64,000 bases of DNA. It comes from Accumulibacter sp. (GTDB lineage Bacteria > Pseudomonadota > Gammaproteobacteria > Burkholderiales > Rhodocyclaceae). The stretch covers positions 1,178,001-1,242,000 of the forward strand of contig NZ_JAZKUG010000001.1 in the NCBI RefSeq assembly GCF_036625195.1, given 5' to 3'. How positions within the stretch are numbered: the stretch's first letter is position 1; the number at the start of each line of letters is the position of its first letter. A model generated the notes under the pieces. It was not told the DNA's origin. It saw nothing but the letters and a program-made list of their open reading frames with translations, and did not search any database. Shown one piece after another: positions 8,166 through 17,244 of the stretch. Both the position numbers and the translations under genes were made by a program.

Positions 8166-10766
8166 TCAGAGCTGCAACTGTCTGAGCAGGTCGGTCTCGA
8201 GCCTGACGCGACTGGCGCTCTGTTCGAGATGGCCGCCACTGATCAGGAAGGTATCCTCGACGCGTTCGCCGAGGGTGGCGATCTTTGCCGTGTGCAGGCT
8301 GGCGCCGTGCCCGGCGAGTTCCCTGGCGACGATGAACAGCAGGCCCGGCCGGTCGGCGGCGACCACCGTGAGGACGAAGAGCCGGCCGCTGTCGTCGGCT
8401 TCGAGGCTGATCACCGGCCTGATGCTGACCTGTGGCTGCAGCGGGAAGTACCTCACCTGCCGCGGCATGCGCCCGTTCGCCGGCGCCTCGGGCGGCAGGC
8501 GGTGGGCCAGCCGGTCGCCGAGTTCGTGTTCGATGTAGCTGATCATCGCCCGGTCGCAGTCGCGGTCGCTGACGTCGAGCAGGACGAAGGTGTCGAGGGC
8601 ATAGGCATGCGCGCTGGTGTGGATGCGGGCATCGACGATATTGTAGCCGGCACGGCTGAAGAAACCGACCATGTGCAAGAAGAGCTCCGCCTCGTCGTGC
8701 GTGTAGACCATCACCTGGATGCCGGCACCGAGCGGATTGAGACGGGCGCGGACGACCGGCTGGACACTGTCGACACGGTCGTACAGGGCAGATGCATGCC
8801 AAGCGATCTCCTCGGGCGACTGGCGCAGGAAATAAACCGTATCGAGCTGTTGCCACAGCCTTTCCTGCGCTCCCTCGGGCAGCGCCAGGTAACGCATCAG
8901 GCGCATTGCCTCGCTTTGCCGCTGGGCGATCACACCGCGGCTCATCAGGGTCTCGCCGTTCGACAGCAGACTGCGCCGGGTGGTGTCGAACAACTGTTCG
9001 AGCAGTTGCGCCTTCCAGCTGTTCCACACCTTTGGACTGGTACCACGGATATCGGCGACCGTCAACAGGTAGAGGGCGATCAGGTGTCGCTCGTCACCGA
9101 CGACGGCGGCAAATGCCGCCACGACGGCCGGATCGGCGACGTCCTGTTTCTGCGCCACGCGCGACATCAGCAGGTGGTGGCGGACGAGCCAGACGATCAG
9201 TTCGGCATCCTCGGCCGCGAGACCATGCTCGTCGCAGAACTCGCGCGCGTCGATGGCACCGAGTTCCGAATGGTCACCACCGCGCCCCTTGGCGATGTCG
9301 TGAAACAGCGCGGCGATGTAGAGCAGCCAGGGCCTGCCGAGGTCGCTGATCAGGCGGCTGCACAGCGGATACTCGTGCGCGAAGTCGTCCATCGTGAAGC
9401 GGCGCAGGTTGCGCAGGACCTGCAGGCTGTGCTGGTCGACCGTGTAGACGTGAAACAGGTCGTGCTGCATCTGGCCGACGATGCGCCCGAAGCACGGCAG
9501 GTAGCGGCCAAGGACACCGAACCGGTTCATCAGGCGAAACACCTGGACGAGCCCCCGTTCGTGCTGCAGGATCTGCAGGAAGAGCGAACGGTTCTCCGGC
9601 CGCTGGCGGAAATCATCGTCCACCAGCTTGCGCGCCCGCCAGAGCGCCCGCTGCGCCCGCGCGCTCATGCCCTTGAGCTCGGGATGCCCCTGCAGCAGCA
9701 GGAAGGCCTCGAGGATCGCCGATGGCTCGTCGACGAAGACCTCTTCGTGGACGACATCGAGGAACTCGTGCAGGTTCTGGAAACGCTCGTTGATCGCCAG
9801 CGGTGGCTCGTCCGGCGGTGGCAAGAGGGTCGCCGCCAGGTTCTGCAGCAGGATGCCGCAAACCTGCGTGACCGTCTTCGCCCGCCGGTAGTAGCGCTGC
9901 ATCAGTTGCTCGCTCGGAAGCTGCGTCGCGCTGCCGGTGCAACCCAACTTCTCGGCCAGGGCAATCTGGTATTCGAAGAGCAGGCGGTCTTCGCGACGTC
10001 CGGCATGCAGGTGGAGCCGTGTCCGCAGATGACGCAGGAAGTCTTCGCACTCAACCAGCAAACTGGCCTCGTCCGCGGTGATGAAGCCACCGTGCACGAG
10101 GTCGTGCCAGGACTCGCCGAAACCGGCAGCCTTGGCGACCCACAGGACGAGCTGCAGGTCACGCAGCCCACCCGGCCCATCCTTGCAGTTCGCCTCGAGA
10201 CTGTTCGGCGTATCGCTGAAGCGGCGGTGGCGGTCTTCCTGCTCGATCCGCTTCGTCTGCAGGAAGACGCCCGCGTCGATGCTGTCGGCAAGGATCGAGC
10301 GGAAGCCGGCGAACAGCCGCTGGTCGCCGATGAGCAGTCGGGATTCGATCATCGCCGTCTGCACGGTGGCGTCGCCGGCGGCCTCTTCCAGGCATTGCTC
10401 GACGGTGCGCACGCTGTGCCCGGTCTCCAGTCCGATGTCCCAAAGCAGGCAGACCAGCCGTTCGAGACGCTCGGCCAGCGGCCCATCGGCCTCTGCCGGC
10501 AGCAGCACGAGGAGGTCGATGTCCGACGCCGGGTAGAGCTCGCCACGGCCATAGCCACCGACCGCGACGAGGGCGAGCGATGCCGGTACAGCCAGCGCTT
10601 CCCAGGCATCGCGCAACACCGCGTCGGTCAGCCGGCAGCGGTCGCGCAGGAGGATCGCGGCATCGGCGGTGGCGGCGAAGGACTCCTCGATGGCCTTTTG
10701 CCCGTCCAGCAGCCTGGCCTTGAGGTCGGCGACGAGCGTCTTCCGCGCTGGCGTCTGCCCGCTCAT
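8166..10766 (-). CDS. glnD: [Protein-PII] uridylyltransferase / uridylyl-removing enzyme
   Basis: An 866-residue nitrogen sensor that uridylylates PII proteins when glutamine is low and removes UMP when glutamine is high. Domains in order: nucleotidyltransferase (GGYGRGELYPASDIDLLVL, with the G-G-x-G-R and D-x-D catalytic signature), a PII-UTase linker, an HD phosphohydrolase (LFHDIAKGRGGDHSELGA), and two C-terminal ACT domains (VMVYTHDEAELFLHMVGFFS and LTVVAADRPGLLFIVAREL) that bind glutamine. The length is normal for the family. I chose the ATG at 10766, which overlaps the stop of the preceding small gene as ATGA. The downstream transglutaminase cluster is separated by 56 nt. Confidence 0.95.
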   Translation of the reverse strand: MSGQTPARKTLVADLKARLLDGQKAIEESFAATADAAILLRDRCRLTDAVLRDAWEALAVPASLALVAVGGYGRGELYPASDIDLLVLLPAEADGPLAERLERLVCLLWDIGLETGHSVRTVEQCLEEAAGDATVQTAMIESRLLIGDQRLFAGFRSILADSIDAGVFLQTKRIEQEDRHRRFSDTPNSLEANCKDGPGGLRDLQLVLWVAKAAGFGESWHDLVHGGFITADEASLLVECEDFLRHLRTRLHLHAGRREDRLLFEYQIALAEKLGCTGSATQLPSEQLMQRYYRRAKTVTQVCGILLQNLAATLLPPPDEPPLAINERFQNLHEFLDVVHEEVFVDEPSAILEAFLLLQGHPELKGMSARAQRALWRARKLVDDDFRQRPENRSLFLQILQHERGLVQVFRLMNRFGVLGRYLPCFGRIVGQMQHDLFHVYTVDQHSLQVLRNLRRFTMDDFAHEYPLCSRLISDLGRPWLLYIAALFHDIAKGRGGDHSELGAIDAREFCDEHGLAAEDAELIVWLVRHHLLMSRVAQKQDVADPAVVAAFAAVVGDERHLIALYLLTVADIRGTSPKVWNSWKAQLLEQLFDTTRRSLLSNGETLMSRGVIAQRQSEAMRLMRYLALPEGAQERLWQQLDTVYFLRQSPEEIAWHASALYDRVDSVQPVVRARLNPLGAGIQVMVYTHDEAELFLHMVGFFSRAGYNIVDARIHTSAHAYALDTFVLLDVSDRDCDRAMISYIEHELGDRLAHRLPPEAPANGRMPRQVRYFPLQPQVSIRPVISLEADDSGRLFVLTVVAADRPGLLFIVARELAGHGASLHTAKIATLGERVEDTFLISGGHLEQSASRVRLETDLLRQLQL

Positions 10767-11095
10767 CGTCGGGTGACGAGGGGCGCGAGCCGCCTGGAAG
10801 ACCAGGCGGACGACAGCAGTCCGGACCACAGCCAGTGGCGCGACCACCACGACCAGCTTTCGAGACCACCCCGCAGCATGCGCCAGGGCCACAACACCGC
10901 CGCCTGCGGGCGCCAGCGCTCGAGCTCGAGCAGTTCCTGCAGCGCCGCGAGGGACGCACCCCAGTAGGCGGACGAATCCGTCTCGCCGACCACTTCCTCG
11001 GCGCGCAAGATCGCTGCGCGCCACAGGACCTCGGCGCGCGCTTCGCTGACTCGTGCCCGGCTGGCCAGCCAGGGAAGAAGCATCGGTGTTCTCAT
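10763..11095 (-). CDS. Hypothetical small basic protein upstream of glnD
   Basis: A 110-residue frame (alternative ATG at 11083) that ends in ATGA overlap with glnD, the main argument that it is translated. The N-terminal half is helical and alanine/arginine-rich (LASRARVSEARAEVLWRAAI, AYWGASLAALQELLELERW). The C-terminal half is tryptophan-rich (AVLWPWRMLRGGLESWSWW) and ends in a basic tail. I recognise no family. It could be a membrane-associated peptide or only a translational-coupling leader for glnD. An extension to 11578 is possible by frame but lacks support. Confidence 0.45.
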   Translation of the reverse strand: MRTPMLLPWLASRARVSEARAEVLWRAAILRAEEVVGETDSSAYWGASLAALQELLELERWRPQAAVLWPWRMLRGGLESWSWWSRHWLWSGLLSSAWSSRRLAPLVTRR

Positions 11096-11410
11096 CGGTG
11101 TTGCTCCACTCTGCGTTTGGCCCGGCGCTACACGCCGGGAGACGAAAATCCGGCGGCCACGCGGTGCCAGGCCTGACCTGCCGACTGGCGCGACCGGGGT
11201 CTTGGCCCTCTTGTCAAGCAAGATCCATGCGAGCACCGATCGCAACGCGGCGTGCACTTGCCGTTCGTCGGTCCGGCGAGGCTGCCGCCGCTCCGCCGCC
11301 CGAGTCGTCGGTGGCCCGCCGGGTTGCCGGAAGACGCCCTGCTGCGGCCGAGGGCACGGTGGCCGGGAGCTTCGACCAGCAATCGCAAGGACCCTCCTGG
11401 TCGGGGGCAT

Positions 11411-11465
11411 GGCGGCACAAAGACGGTGCGTCGACCCGCCATGGGGCCCCAGGACTGGGCATTGG
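11411..11465 (+). repeat. Diverged 55-base direct repeat, copy A (copy B at 11766-11820)
   Basis: Aligned by eye without gaps, 11411-11465 and 11766-11820 agree at 43 of 55 positions, ending in a shared CATTGG. The start-to-start spacing is 355 bases. Copy B ends about 65 bases before the citrate synthase-like start codon. The role is unknown: a degraded duplication, a regulator-binding repeat or a small RNA pair are all possible. I saw no third copy in the window. Confidence 0.5.
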
Positions 11466-11765
11466 CCGGCGACAAGAGCGGCTCGCCCGCTGCCGGCAAC
11501 GGCAGCCCTGCTGCAACGAACGGTTTGCGGTCCGCGAACCACGGCGGTCCTTCCTCCTGTCCAACAGGGCCGGGGCACCGGTGATTCGCTCTTGAGTTCA
11601 CAGCGACCAGCCGGTCACGGCGCAGGGCGCTCCTGCCGCAACGCAAGAGGCGCTTGGGCGTCTGCGGTTGCGATCAGGTACGCGTCTTGCTTTGCTGTTG
11701 GGTGTGGCAGCGCCGCGGCGGCCAGCCATGCCTGCAAGCACGATGCGCTCCGCTGGCAGCTGACC

Positions 11766-11820
11766 GGTGGCACGATGCCGGAGCGTCGCCGCGCCACGGG
11801 GTCCCTGGAATGGACATTGG
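11766..11820 (+). repeat. Diverged 55-base direct repeat, copy B
   Basis: Partner of copy A at 11411-11465 (43 of 55 positions identical, no gaps). It lies in the leader region of the citrate synthase-like gene that starts at 11885. Confidence 0.5.
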
Positions 11821-11884
11821 CTCGTGCCGAACGCTGCATGCCAGGAGTGAGCGACGAGGTTCTTCAAGACTCGGGAGGAACGAC

Positions 11885-13183
11885 ATGGGAAGCGGGATAC
11901 CGGTAGCGATCTTCAAGGTGGATGCCGAGCCGGCGGTCGAACTGCCGCTGCTGCGCTCGACGCAGGGCAGCACCTGCCTGGACATTCGCAGTCTCGGCGC
12001 CACCAGCGGCTGCTTCGCGTACGATTCCGGCTACGGCTCGACTGCCTGTTGCCGGTCGAGGATCAGCACGGTCGACGCCGAGAGCGGCGACGTTCTCTAT
12101 CGTGGCTACCCGGTCGAGCAACTGGCCGAGCAGTGTGACTACCTCGAGGTCGCCTACCTGTTGCGCAGCGGCGAGCTGCCCGACTTGCGGCAACGTGCCT
12201 CCTTCGCTGCGGCGATCGGGCGTCAGGCGGCGCTGCACGAGCAGATGGTGAAGCTCTATGAGGGCTTTCGCCGCGACGCCCGGCCGATGGCGGTGATGGT
12301 CGGTGTCGTCGGCGCCCTGTCGGCATTCGATCACGCCGCCGGCGAGTTCAACGCGCCCGAGCAGCGACAGCTTCGCTTCGAGCAGGTCATCGCCCGGCTG
12401 CCGACCATCGTCGCCATGGCCTACAAGTATTCGATCGGACAGCCGTTCATGAAGCCGCGCCGGGACCTTTCCTACGCTGCGAACTTCCTCTACATGCTGT
12501 TCGCGACGCCGCGCGAGGAGTACGTCCCCAATCCCGTGCTCGTCCGCGCCGTCGACCGGATGCTGACGCTGCACGCCGACTGTGGACTGGATGCCGCGAG
12601 TGCGACGGTGCGCATGGCCGGTTCGTCGGGGGCCAACCCCTACGCCTGCCTGTCGGCAGGGATCGCCTGTCTGTCGGGAAAGGCACTTGGCGGATCCGGC
12701 GAAGCGTGCCTGGCGATGCTCGCCGGCATCGGTGACGCCGCCCGCGCCGGCGAGCTCGTCGCGCGGGCGCGCGAATTGCCCGCAGGCGCACGATTGCCCG
12801 GCTTCGGCGGCGGCGTTTGCGGAGCGGAGGACCCGCGCCTGCCGGTGATGCGCGAGACCTGCCACGAAGTCCTGCGGGAGACCGGTCTGGCGGACGGTCG
12901 TTTCGGCAGGCTGGTGCGGGCGATCGAAGGTGTCGCACTCGAGGATCGCGTTCTTGCCGAGCGCAGGCTGCAGCCGGACACGGAGTTCTACTGCACGGTC
13001 GCGCAGCATGCACTCGGAGTTCCGTCATCGATGTTCGCCTGCACCCAGGCGATGGCACGGGCTGCAGGCTGGATGGCGCATTGGGAAGAGATGCTGACCG
13101 ATCCGGAGTACCGCATCGCGCGTCCACGACAGCTCTACACCGGACCGTTGCGGCGGCCGCTGGCGGCGTCGCCGGCAGGCTGA
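11885..13183 (+). CDS. Citrate synthase (GltA-type) paralogue lacking catalytic histidines; probable pseudoenzyme
   Basis: A 432-residue protein that aligns over its whole length with type II (GltA) citrate synthase. Shared stretches include YKYSIGQPFMKPRRDLSYA, VRMAGSSGANPYACLSAGIA, VMRETCHEVLRETG, AMARAAGWMAHWEEM and IARPRQLYTG. The active site is altered. The first catalytic His of the HADHEQN motif is Cys233 (HADCGLD). The second, in GPAHGG, is Leu268 (GKALGG). The G-H-R-V-Y of the family signature is GGGVC, although the following Asp316-Pro-Arg is kept. The N-terminal domain that binds NADH in the E. coli type is present. It should not make citrate by the normal mechanism; a regulatory or altered-substrate role is inferred. 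The ATG is set by GGGAGGA 6 nt upstream. Confidence 0.85.
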   Translation: MGSGIPVAIFKVDAEPAVELPLLRSTQGSTCLDIRSLGATSGCFAYDSGYGSTACCRSRISTVDAESGDVLYRGYPVEQLAEQCDYLEVAYLLRSGELPDLRQRASFAAAIGRQAALHEQMVKLYEGFRRDARPMAVMVGVVGALSAFDHAAGEFNAPEQRQLRFEQVIARLPTIVAMAYKYSIGQPFMKPRRDLSYAANFLYMLFATPREEYVPNPVLVRAVDRMLTLHADCGLDAASATVRMAGSSGANPYACLSAGIACLSGKALGGSGEACLAMLAGIGDAARAGELVARARELPAGARLPGFGGGVCGAEDPRLPVMRETCHEVLRETGLADGRFGRLVRAIEGVALEDRVLAERRLQPDTEFYCTVAQHALGVPSSMFACTQAMARAAGWMAHWEEMLTDPEYRIARPRQLYTGPLRRPLAASPAG

Positions 13184-13285
13184 ACGCGTCGGCAGCGGCG
13201 GCGGCAGCCGCCCGCGTCGCCGGCAGCGAGACGACAATCGGCGGCTGCGCCAGCGGAGAAGCATCGTGGCCTGCCGGCTGACCGC

Positions 13286-13294
13286 TCGTTGACC
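13286..13294 (+). repeat. 9-bp target site duplication, left of ISKra4-type element
   Basis: TCGTTGACC directly precedes the left terminal inverted repeat and is repeated exactly at 14800-14808, directly after the right one. Confidence 0.9.
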
Positions 13295-14799
13295 GGGTGC
13301 AATCGGAAGTGCGACTGACGCCGGGGCGAGGTGGTTGGCGGTGGCATTCGGCACTAGACAATTGGGCGGAGGTGGGGTAAATAGTGATGGGTTACTTCAC
13401 CTTGGAGCGAGACCCATGACAGAAAGGTGGTCGGAAATGGAGGGGCGACTCAAGCCGAGTCGGGGTTTGGAAGAGCGGTTTAGAGATCATCCCGAGCTCC
13501 AAGCCAAGATCGAGTCGTTGCTGGCGGTGGTCGAGAATGCGGCCGGCGATGTTGAGAAGGCGGCGGAGGCGGAGCGGCGGGTGACGGAGGAATTGCGGCA
13601 GTTGGGCAACGAAGCGTTGCACGGCTGGGCGCGACGGCAAGCGCAGCGGAAGGAAGAAGAGGTGGCGCAACAACCGGGCGTGCAGCGGAAGGAAAAAAAA
13701 CGTCTATTGGCAGACCCGGTACGGACAGATCGAAGTAGCGGAGCAGGTCTTCCGGCAAGGGACGCGCGGGCCGGAGATCCGGCCATTCACGCGTTCGGCG
13801 GAGGTGGTCTGCCGGGGCTGCTCGGAGCCGCTGCAGCGAGCGATCGTTGATTTCGGGGCGGACGCGCCCGCGGCGCGCATTCCGCAGAAGCTGAAAGAGC
13901 ACTACGGTATCGAGGTGTCCGCCAGTACGTGCTGGCCGATCGTCTTGCGGCATGCCGCGACGATCGACGAGCGCCCGAAAGCGGCGGCAAAAATCCCGGC
14001 ACGAGACGGCGTAGAGCAGTTGATCGGCGAGATCGATGGGAGCATGATTCCCGTCGTGGAGACGGCCGAATCGGACGACCAGAGCGCGAAAGTGGACCGC
14101 CGCAAGACCCGCCGGGTGGGCTGGAGGGAAGCGCGTTTGAGTCTGGTCCATGCGCCGGGCTCCGTCACCCCGGTGTTCGGCGCCACCGTGGGCCCGCCCG
14201 ACCAGGTCGGAGAGACGCTGTTGCGCACGGCGGTTCAGGCCGGACTGGGGCGTAAGACCAAGGTCCATGCGGTCAGCGACGGCGCCGCATGGATTGCGGA
14301 TCAGGTGAGTGAGCAATTCGGACTGCAAGGCCACTTTCTCGTCGATTTCTACCATGTCTGTGACTACCTGACGGCCGCAGGGGACACGATCGCCGGCACG
14401 GCGGCGAGGGCTTGGCTGGAAACGCAGAAGGATCGGCTGAAACAGAACCGCCTCCAGGACGTCGTCGAGGAACTGCAGCGATTCGTCGAGGACGACACCG
14501 TTCCCGATGCCAACGCCCCGGTGCGCGCGGCGCATCGCTATCTCACCAATCGCCCGGGACAGTTCAACTATCAAGACGCGCTCGTGGCCGGGCTGCCAAT
14601 AGGGTCCGGCGAAATCGAAAGCGCACACCGTTACGTCATCCAGGACCGTCTCAAGCGGGCCGGCGCTTGGTGGAAACTGAAAAACGCCAAGCACATGCTG
14701 GCGCTGCGTGTCTGCCGCGCCAACCAGGAGTGGGACCGCTATTGGCAGTCCACACGTCAACAGGCCGCCTGATCCACAGTCGCACTTCCGATTGCACCC
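13295..14799 (+). mobile_element. ISKra4-family insertion sequence (1505 bp)
   Basis: The ends are perfect 23-bp terminal inverted repeats: GGGTGCAATCGGAAGTGCGA continuing CTG at 13295-13317, and its complement at 14777-14799. They are flanked by an exact 9-bp target duplication TCGTTGACC (13286-13294 and 14800-14808). The element carries a single transposase gene read in two frames. It sits between the citrate synthase paralogue and an exported-protein gene without breaking either. Perfect ends and duplication indicate a fairly recent insertion. Confidence 0.92.
13416..14772 (+). CDS. ISKra4-family transposase, split by a frameshift at an A8 run
   Basis: The first frame starts at 13416 (MTERWSEMEG) and encodes an N-terminal helical region. 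At 13693-13700 there is a run of eight A's, after which the homologous protein continues in the +1 frame (NVYWQTRYGQIEVAEQVFRQ, then RSAEVVCRGCSEPLQRAIVD) to the stop at 14772. The catalytic DDE-type core is visible: Asp in IGEIDGSMIPV, Asp in HAVSDGAAW and Glu in GSGEIESAHRYVIQDR. The full product would be about 450 residues. Slippage of ribosome or polymerase on the A8 tract could join the two halves; an inactivating one-base insertion is the alternative. Confidence 0.88.
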
Positions 14800-14808
14800 T
14801 CGTTGACC
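14800..14808 (+). repeat. 9-bp target site duplication, right of ISKra4-type element
   Basis: TCGTTGACC, identical to 13286-13294. Confidence 0.9.
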
Positions 14809-14884
14809 AGCAGACCGCTCCCGGCGCATAATCCGTGACAGTTGCAGGGTGTCCGTTGCGTCGTCCTGTGGTGGTCGCCGGGGA

Positions 14885-15571
14885 ATGGCCATGCGTCGTT
14901 GCAGTCGCTGGATCTGGCTGGTTCTGATCGTCCTCTCGGCGCTACCGGTCAGGGCTGCGAGCCTCGCCGAAGGGTTTTCCCGCCTGCCGGCAGGCGCCGT
15001 CGTTCTGCTGATGCCGCTGGACATCGAGCTCTTCTCGGTCAGCGCCGGTGGAATTCTCGAACCGCAGGCCGAGTGGACCGAAAGAGCGCACGCAAACCTC
15101 AGGCAGGCCTTCCTGACCCGCAGCAGCGCGCTGAAGATCAACTTCATGCCGCTGCCGGGCGAGGTCGATGAAGTCGTCGAGCGGCTGAACCGCCTGCATG
15201 GCGCGGTCGGCCAAGCGATCGCCCTGCACCACCAAGGTGGCTTCGCGCTACCGAGCAAGGAGGGCAGGCTCGACTGGTCGCTCGGCGAGGAGGCGGCGCT
15301 GATGCGCGAGCGCACGGGCGCCGACTACGCGCTCTTCGCCTTCGTTCGTGACAGTTACGCGAGCAGTGAACGGGTCGCCATGATGGTCGTCGGTCTCCTG
15401 CTCGGCGTCGGCCTCGGCGGTGGCATGCAGGTGGGCTACGCTTCGCTGGTCGATCTCTCGACCGGACGGGTCGTCTGGTTCAACACCCTGCTGCGCGCTT
15501 CCGGCGACCTCCGCGACCCGGAAAAGGCACGCGAATCGTGCGACGCGCTGCTCGACAAGTTCCCGGAGTAG
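14885..15571 (+). CDS. Exported protein of unknown function
   Basis: About 228 residues with an N-terminal signal peptide (basic MAMRRCSR, then WIWLVLIVLSALPVRA with A-x-A-type cleavage). The mature part has no family I can name with confidence. A glycine-rich hydrophobic stretch, VAMMVVGLLLGVGLGGGMQV, lies around residues 164-183 and is followed by ASLVDLSTGRVVWFN, which recalls curli-assembly/CsgG-like outer-membrane lipoprotein families. The start could be 14885 or 14891. It lies 5 bp upstream of the M48 protease gene; with the downstream lipoprotein gene this looks like one envelope operon. Confidence 0.65.
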   Translation: MAMRRCSRWIWLVLIVLSALPVRAASLAEGFSRLPAGAVVLLMPLDIELFSVSAGGILEPQAEWTERAHANLRQAFLTRSSALKINFMPLPGEVDEVVERLNRLHGAVGQAIALHHQGGFALPSKEGRLDWSLGEEAALMRERTGADYALFAFVRDSYASSERVAMMVVGLLLGVGLGGGMQVGYASLVDLSTGRVVWFNTLLRASGDLRDPEKARESCDALLDKFPE

Positions 15572-15872
15572 GATCCGTGGAGCGACGTCGGTTCGTCACT
15601 GGTTGCGCCTGCTGCGGGCTACTGGCCAGCGCATCGACGCTGCTGGTGGCCGGCCAGGCTGTGTTGCCGGCACGCCTCGACCGGCCAGAGCCAGGCAGCG
15701 ACGAGGGCGGGCTCTGGTCGCTGCTGACGCGCGAAGAGGAACGCTTGCAGCGAAGCCGCTTCCTGCTGCGCGACGAAGCCCTCAACGCCTACGTGTCCGG
15801 ACTCGCTTGCCGTCTGGCCGGCGAGCATTGCCCGGATGTCCGCGTGTATATCGTTCGCTCGCCCTTTTTCAA

Positions 15873-17244
15873 GGCGATTTCCGCAAGACGTCATACCAGC
15901 GGCCATGGTGGCAGGCTTGTCTGATTAGATATGGTCTCTTGCTCATAGTGTTGTATGCGATACTTCGAGTCAGTTCTCAGATTGTTGGAGTCACTGATGA
16001 AGGTCGCCATGGTAAGTGAAGGGGGGGTTTCTCTTGAAGCCAGTCATGTGGAAGACATCCGGCTTGCGTCGAGCAAGATGACGGGATCGGAGCGCCGGGC
16101 GTTTCAGGCGGAGATGGCGGTGAAGTACTGTAGCGGCAGCGCTCGGTGCGCAGAGGAGGTTTTCGGCTGGAGTCGGGAGGCTGTTCGGCTTGGTCTGAAC
16201 GAGAAACGCACCGGGATCGTTTGTGTGGGGCATCACGCGTTCTGTGGTGCGAAGTTGTGGGAGCAGAAACACCCGGAGGTGGCGGAAGCGCTGTGGAGAC
16301 TGGCGGAGAGTCATGCCCAGCAGGATCCGACTTTTCGCACGACCTTGTCGTTCACCCGCTTGACGGCGGAGGAGGCCCGCAAGCAGTTGCAAGCGCTGGG
16401 ATTTGCCGACGAGGTGCTGCCGTCCCGAAGCTGCATGTCGGAAGTGTTGAACCGGAACGGGTACCGGCTGCGTCCGGTGCTCAAGGCCAAACCCCAAAAA
16501 AAGTCCCCGAAACCGACGCCATCTTCGCCAACATCCGGGAACATGACCGGGATTGCCAAGGCGCAGCGTTCATGCGCCTGAGCATGGACTGCAAGGCGAC
16601 GGTGAATATTGGCGACTACTCGCGCGGTGGCAAGACGCGGGGTGACAACCAGGCGGCAGACCACGACATGGGGTGCCAAGAGAAGCACACCCCATTTGGT
16701 GTCGTCAACGAAGACAGTGGCTCCCTTCATCTGTCCTTCGGAAGTTCGGCGAAGACCAGCGATTTCATCATCGACAGCCTGTACGCCTGGTGGGCATGTC
16801 AAGACCCCGATGCGTGTGCGCGCGTCACCCACATCCAGATCAAGGCCGACAACGGGCCCGAGAGCAATGGTCGGCGCACGCAGTTTCTCAAGCGCATGGT
16901 CGAGTTCGCCGACCACATCGACAAGTCCATTCGCCTCCTCTACTATCCGCCGTACCACAGCAAATACAATCCCGTGGAGCGCTGCTGGGGAATCCTCGAG
17001 AAGCACTGGAACGGCGCCAAGCTCACCGATACCGAAACAATGTTGGCGTGGGCGAAAAGCATGACCTGGAAAGGCATCCATCCCGTCGTCCAACTGAGCC
17101 GGACCACCTATGAAAAAGGAGTCACCGTGGCCAAGGTTGCCATGCAGGCTGTTGAGTCCCGACTGGCAAGAAACCCGCTCCTGCCCAAGTGGGACATCCT
17201 GATCCGGCCAGCTTCCACGGTATGACTATTCGCGGCAATCACCC
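15873..17244 (+). mobile_element. ISAzo13-family insertion sequence (about 1372 bp)
   Basis: The ends are imperfect inverted repeats. The left end at 15873-15897 and the complement of 17219-17244 agree at about 19 of 26 positions, including an inner GTCATACC block. A 2-bp AA duplication (15871-15872 and 17245-17246) fits exact restoration of the interrupted M48 protease frame. It carries one transposase gene with a programmed-frameshift signal. The exact outer boundary is uncertain by one or two bases because of the AA. Confidence 0.85.
15997..17225 (+). CDS. ISAzo13-family transposase with -1 frameshift signal
   Basis: The first frame begins at 15997 (MKVAMVSEGG, preceded by GGAG) and encodes RCAEEVFGWSREAVRLGLNE and SCMSEVLNRNGYRLRPVLKA. 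At 16497-16503 the canonical slippery heptamer A-AAA-AAG lies in the right phase. The homologous protein continues in the -1 frame (PETDAIFANIREHDRDCQG) to 17225. Catalytic-type residues appear in IQIKADNGPESNG and YYPPYHSKYNPVERCWG. The full fusion product would be about 410 residues; unshifted, only about 195 residues are made. Known members of the family share this N- and C-terminal sequence pattern. Confidence 0.88.

Larger units (their letters stand above)
11096..11884 (+). other. Gene-free stretch between glnD leader gene and citrate synthase paralogue
   Basis: About 790 bases with no frame that I can support as a gene: the frames present have arginine/proline-rich antisense-type composition and no recognisable domain. 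It holds the two copies of an imperfect 55-base direct repeat described separately. The last 20 bases carry the GGGAGGA ribosome-binding site of the citrate synthase-like gene. Confidence 0.6.

Noticed and set aside
8110..9027. N-terminal extension of the DUF2126 protein, in frame up to 9027
   Set aside because: It runs over glnD with antisense-type composition (Arg/Pro/Ala-rich); the family N-terminus is at the GTG at 8109.
8229..10967. 912-codon plus-strand open frame opposite glnD
   Set aside because: A mirror frame of a high-GC gene: no domain, and glnD on the other strand has all expected motifs.
11654..11884. 77-residue N-terminal extension of the citrate synthase paralogue
   Set aside because: Not similar to any GltA N-terminus; a clear ribosome-binding site precedes the ATG at 11885.
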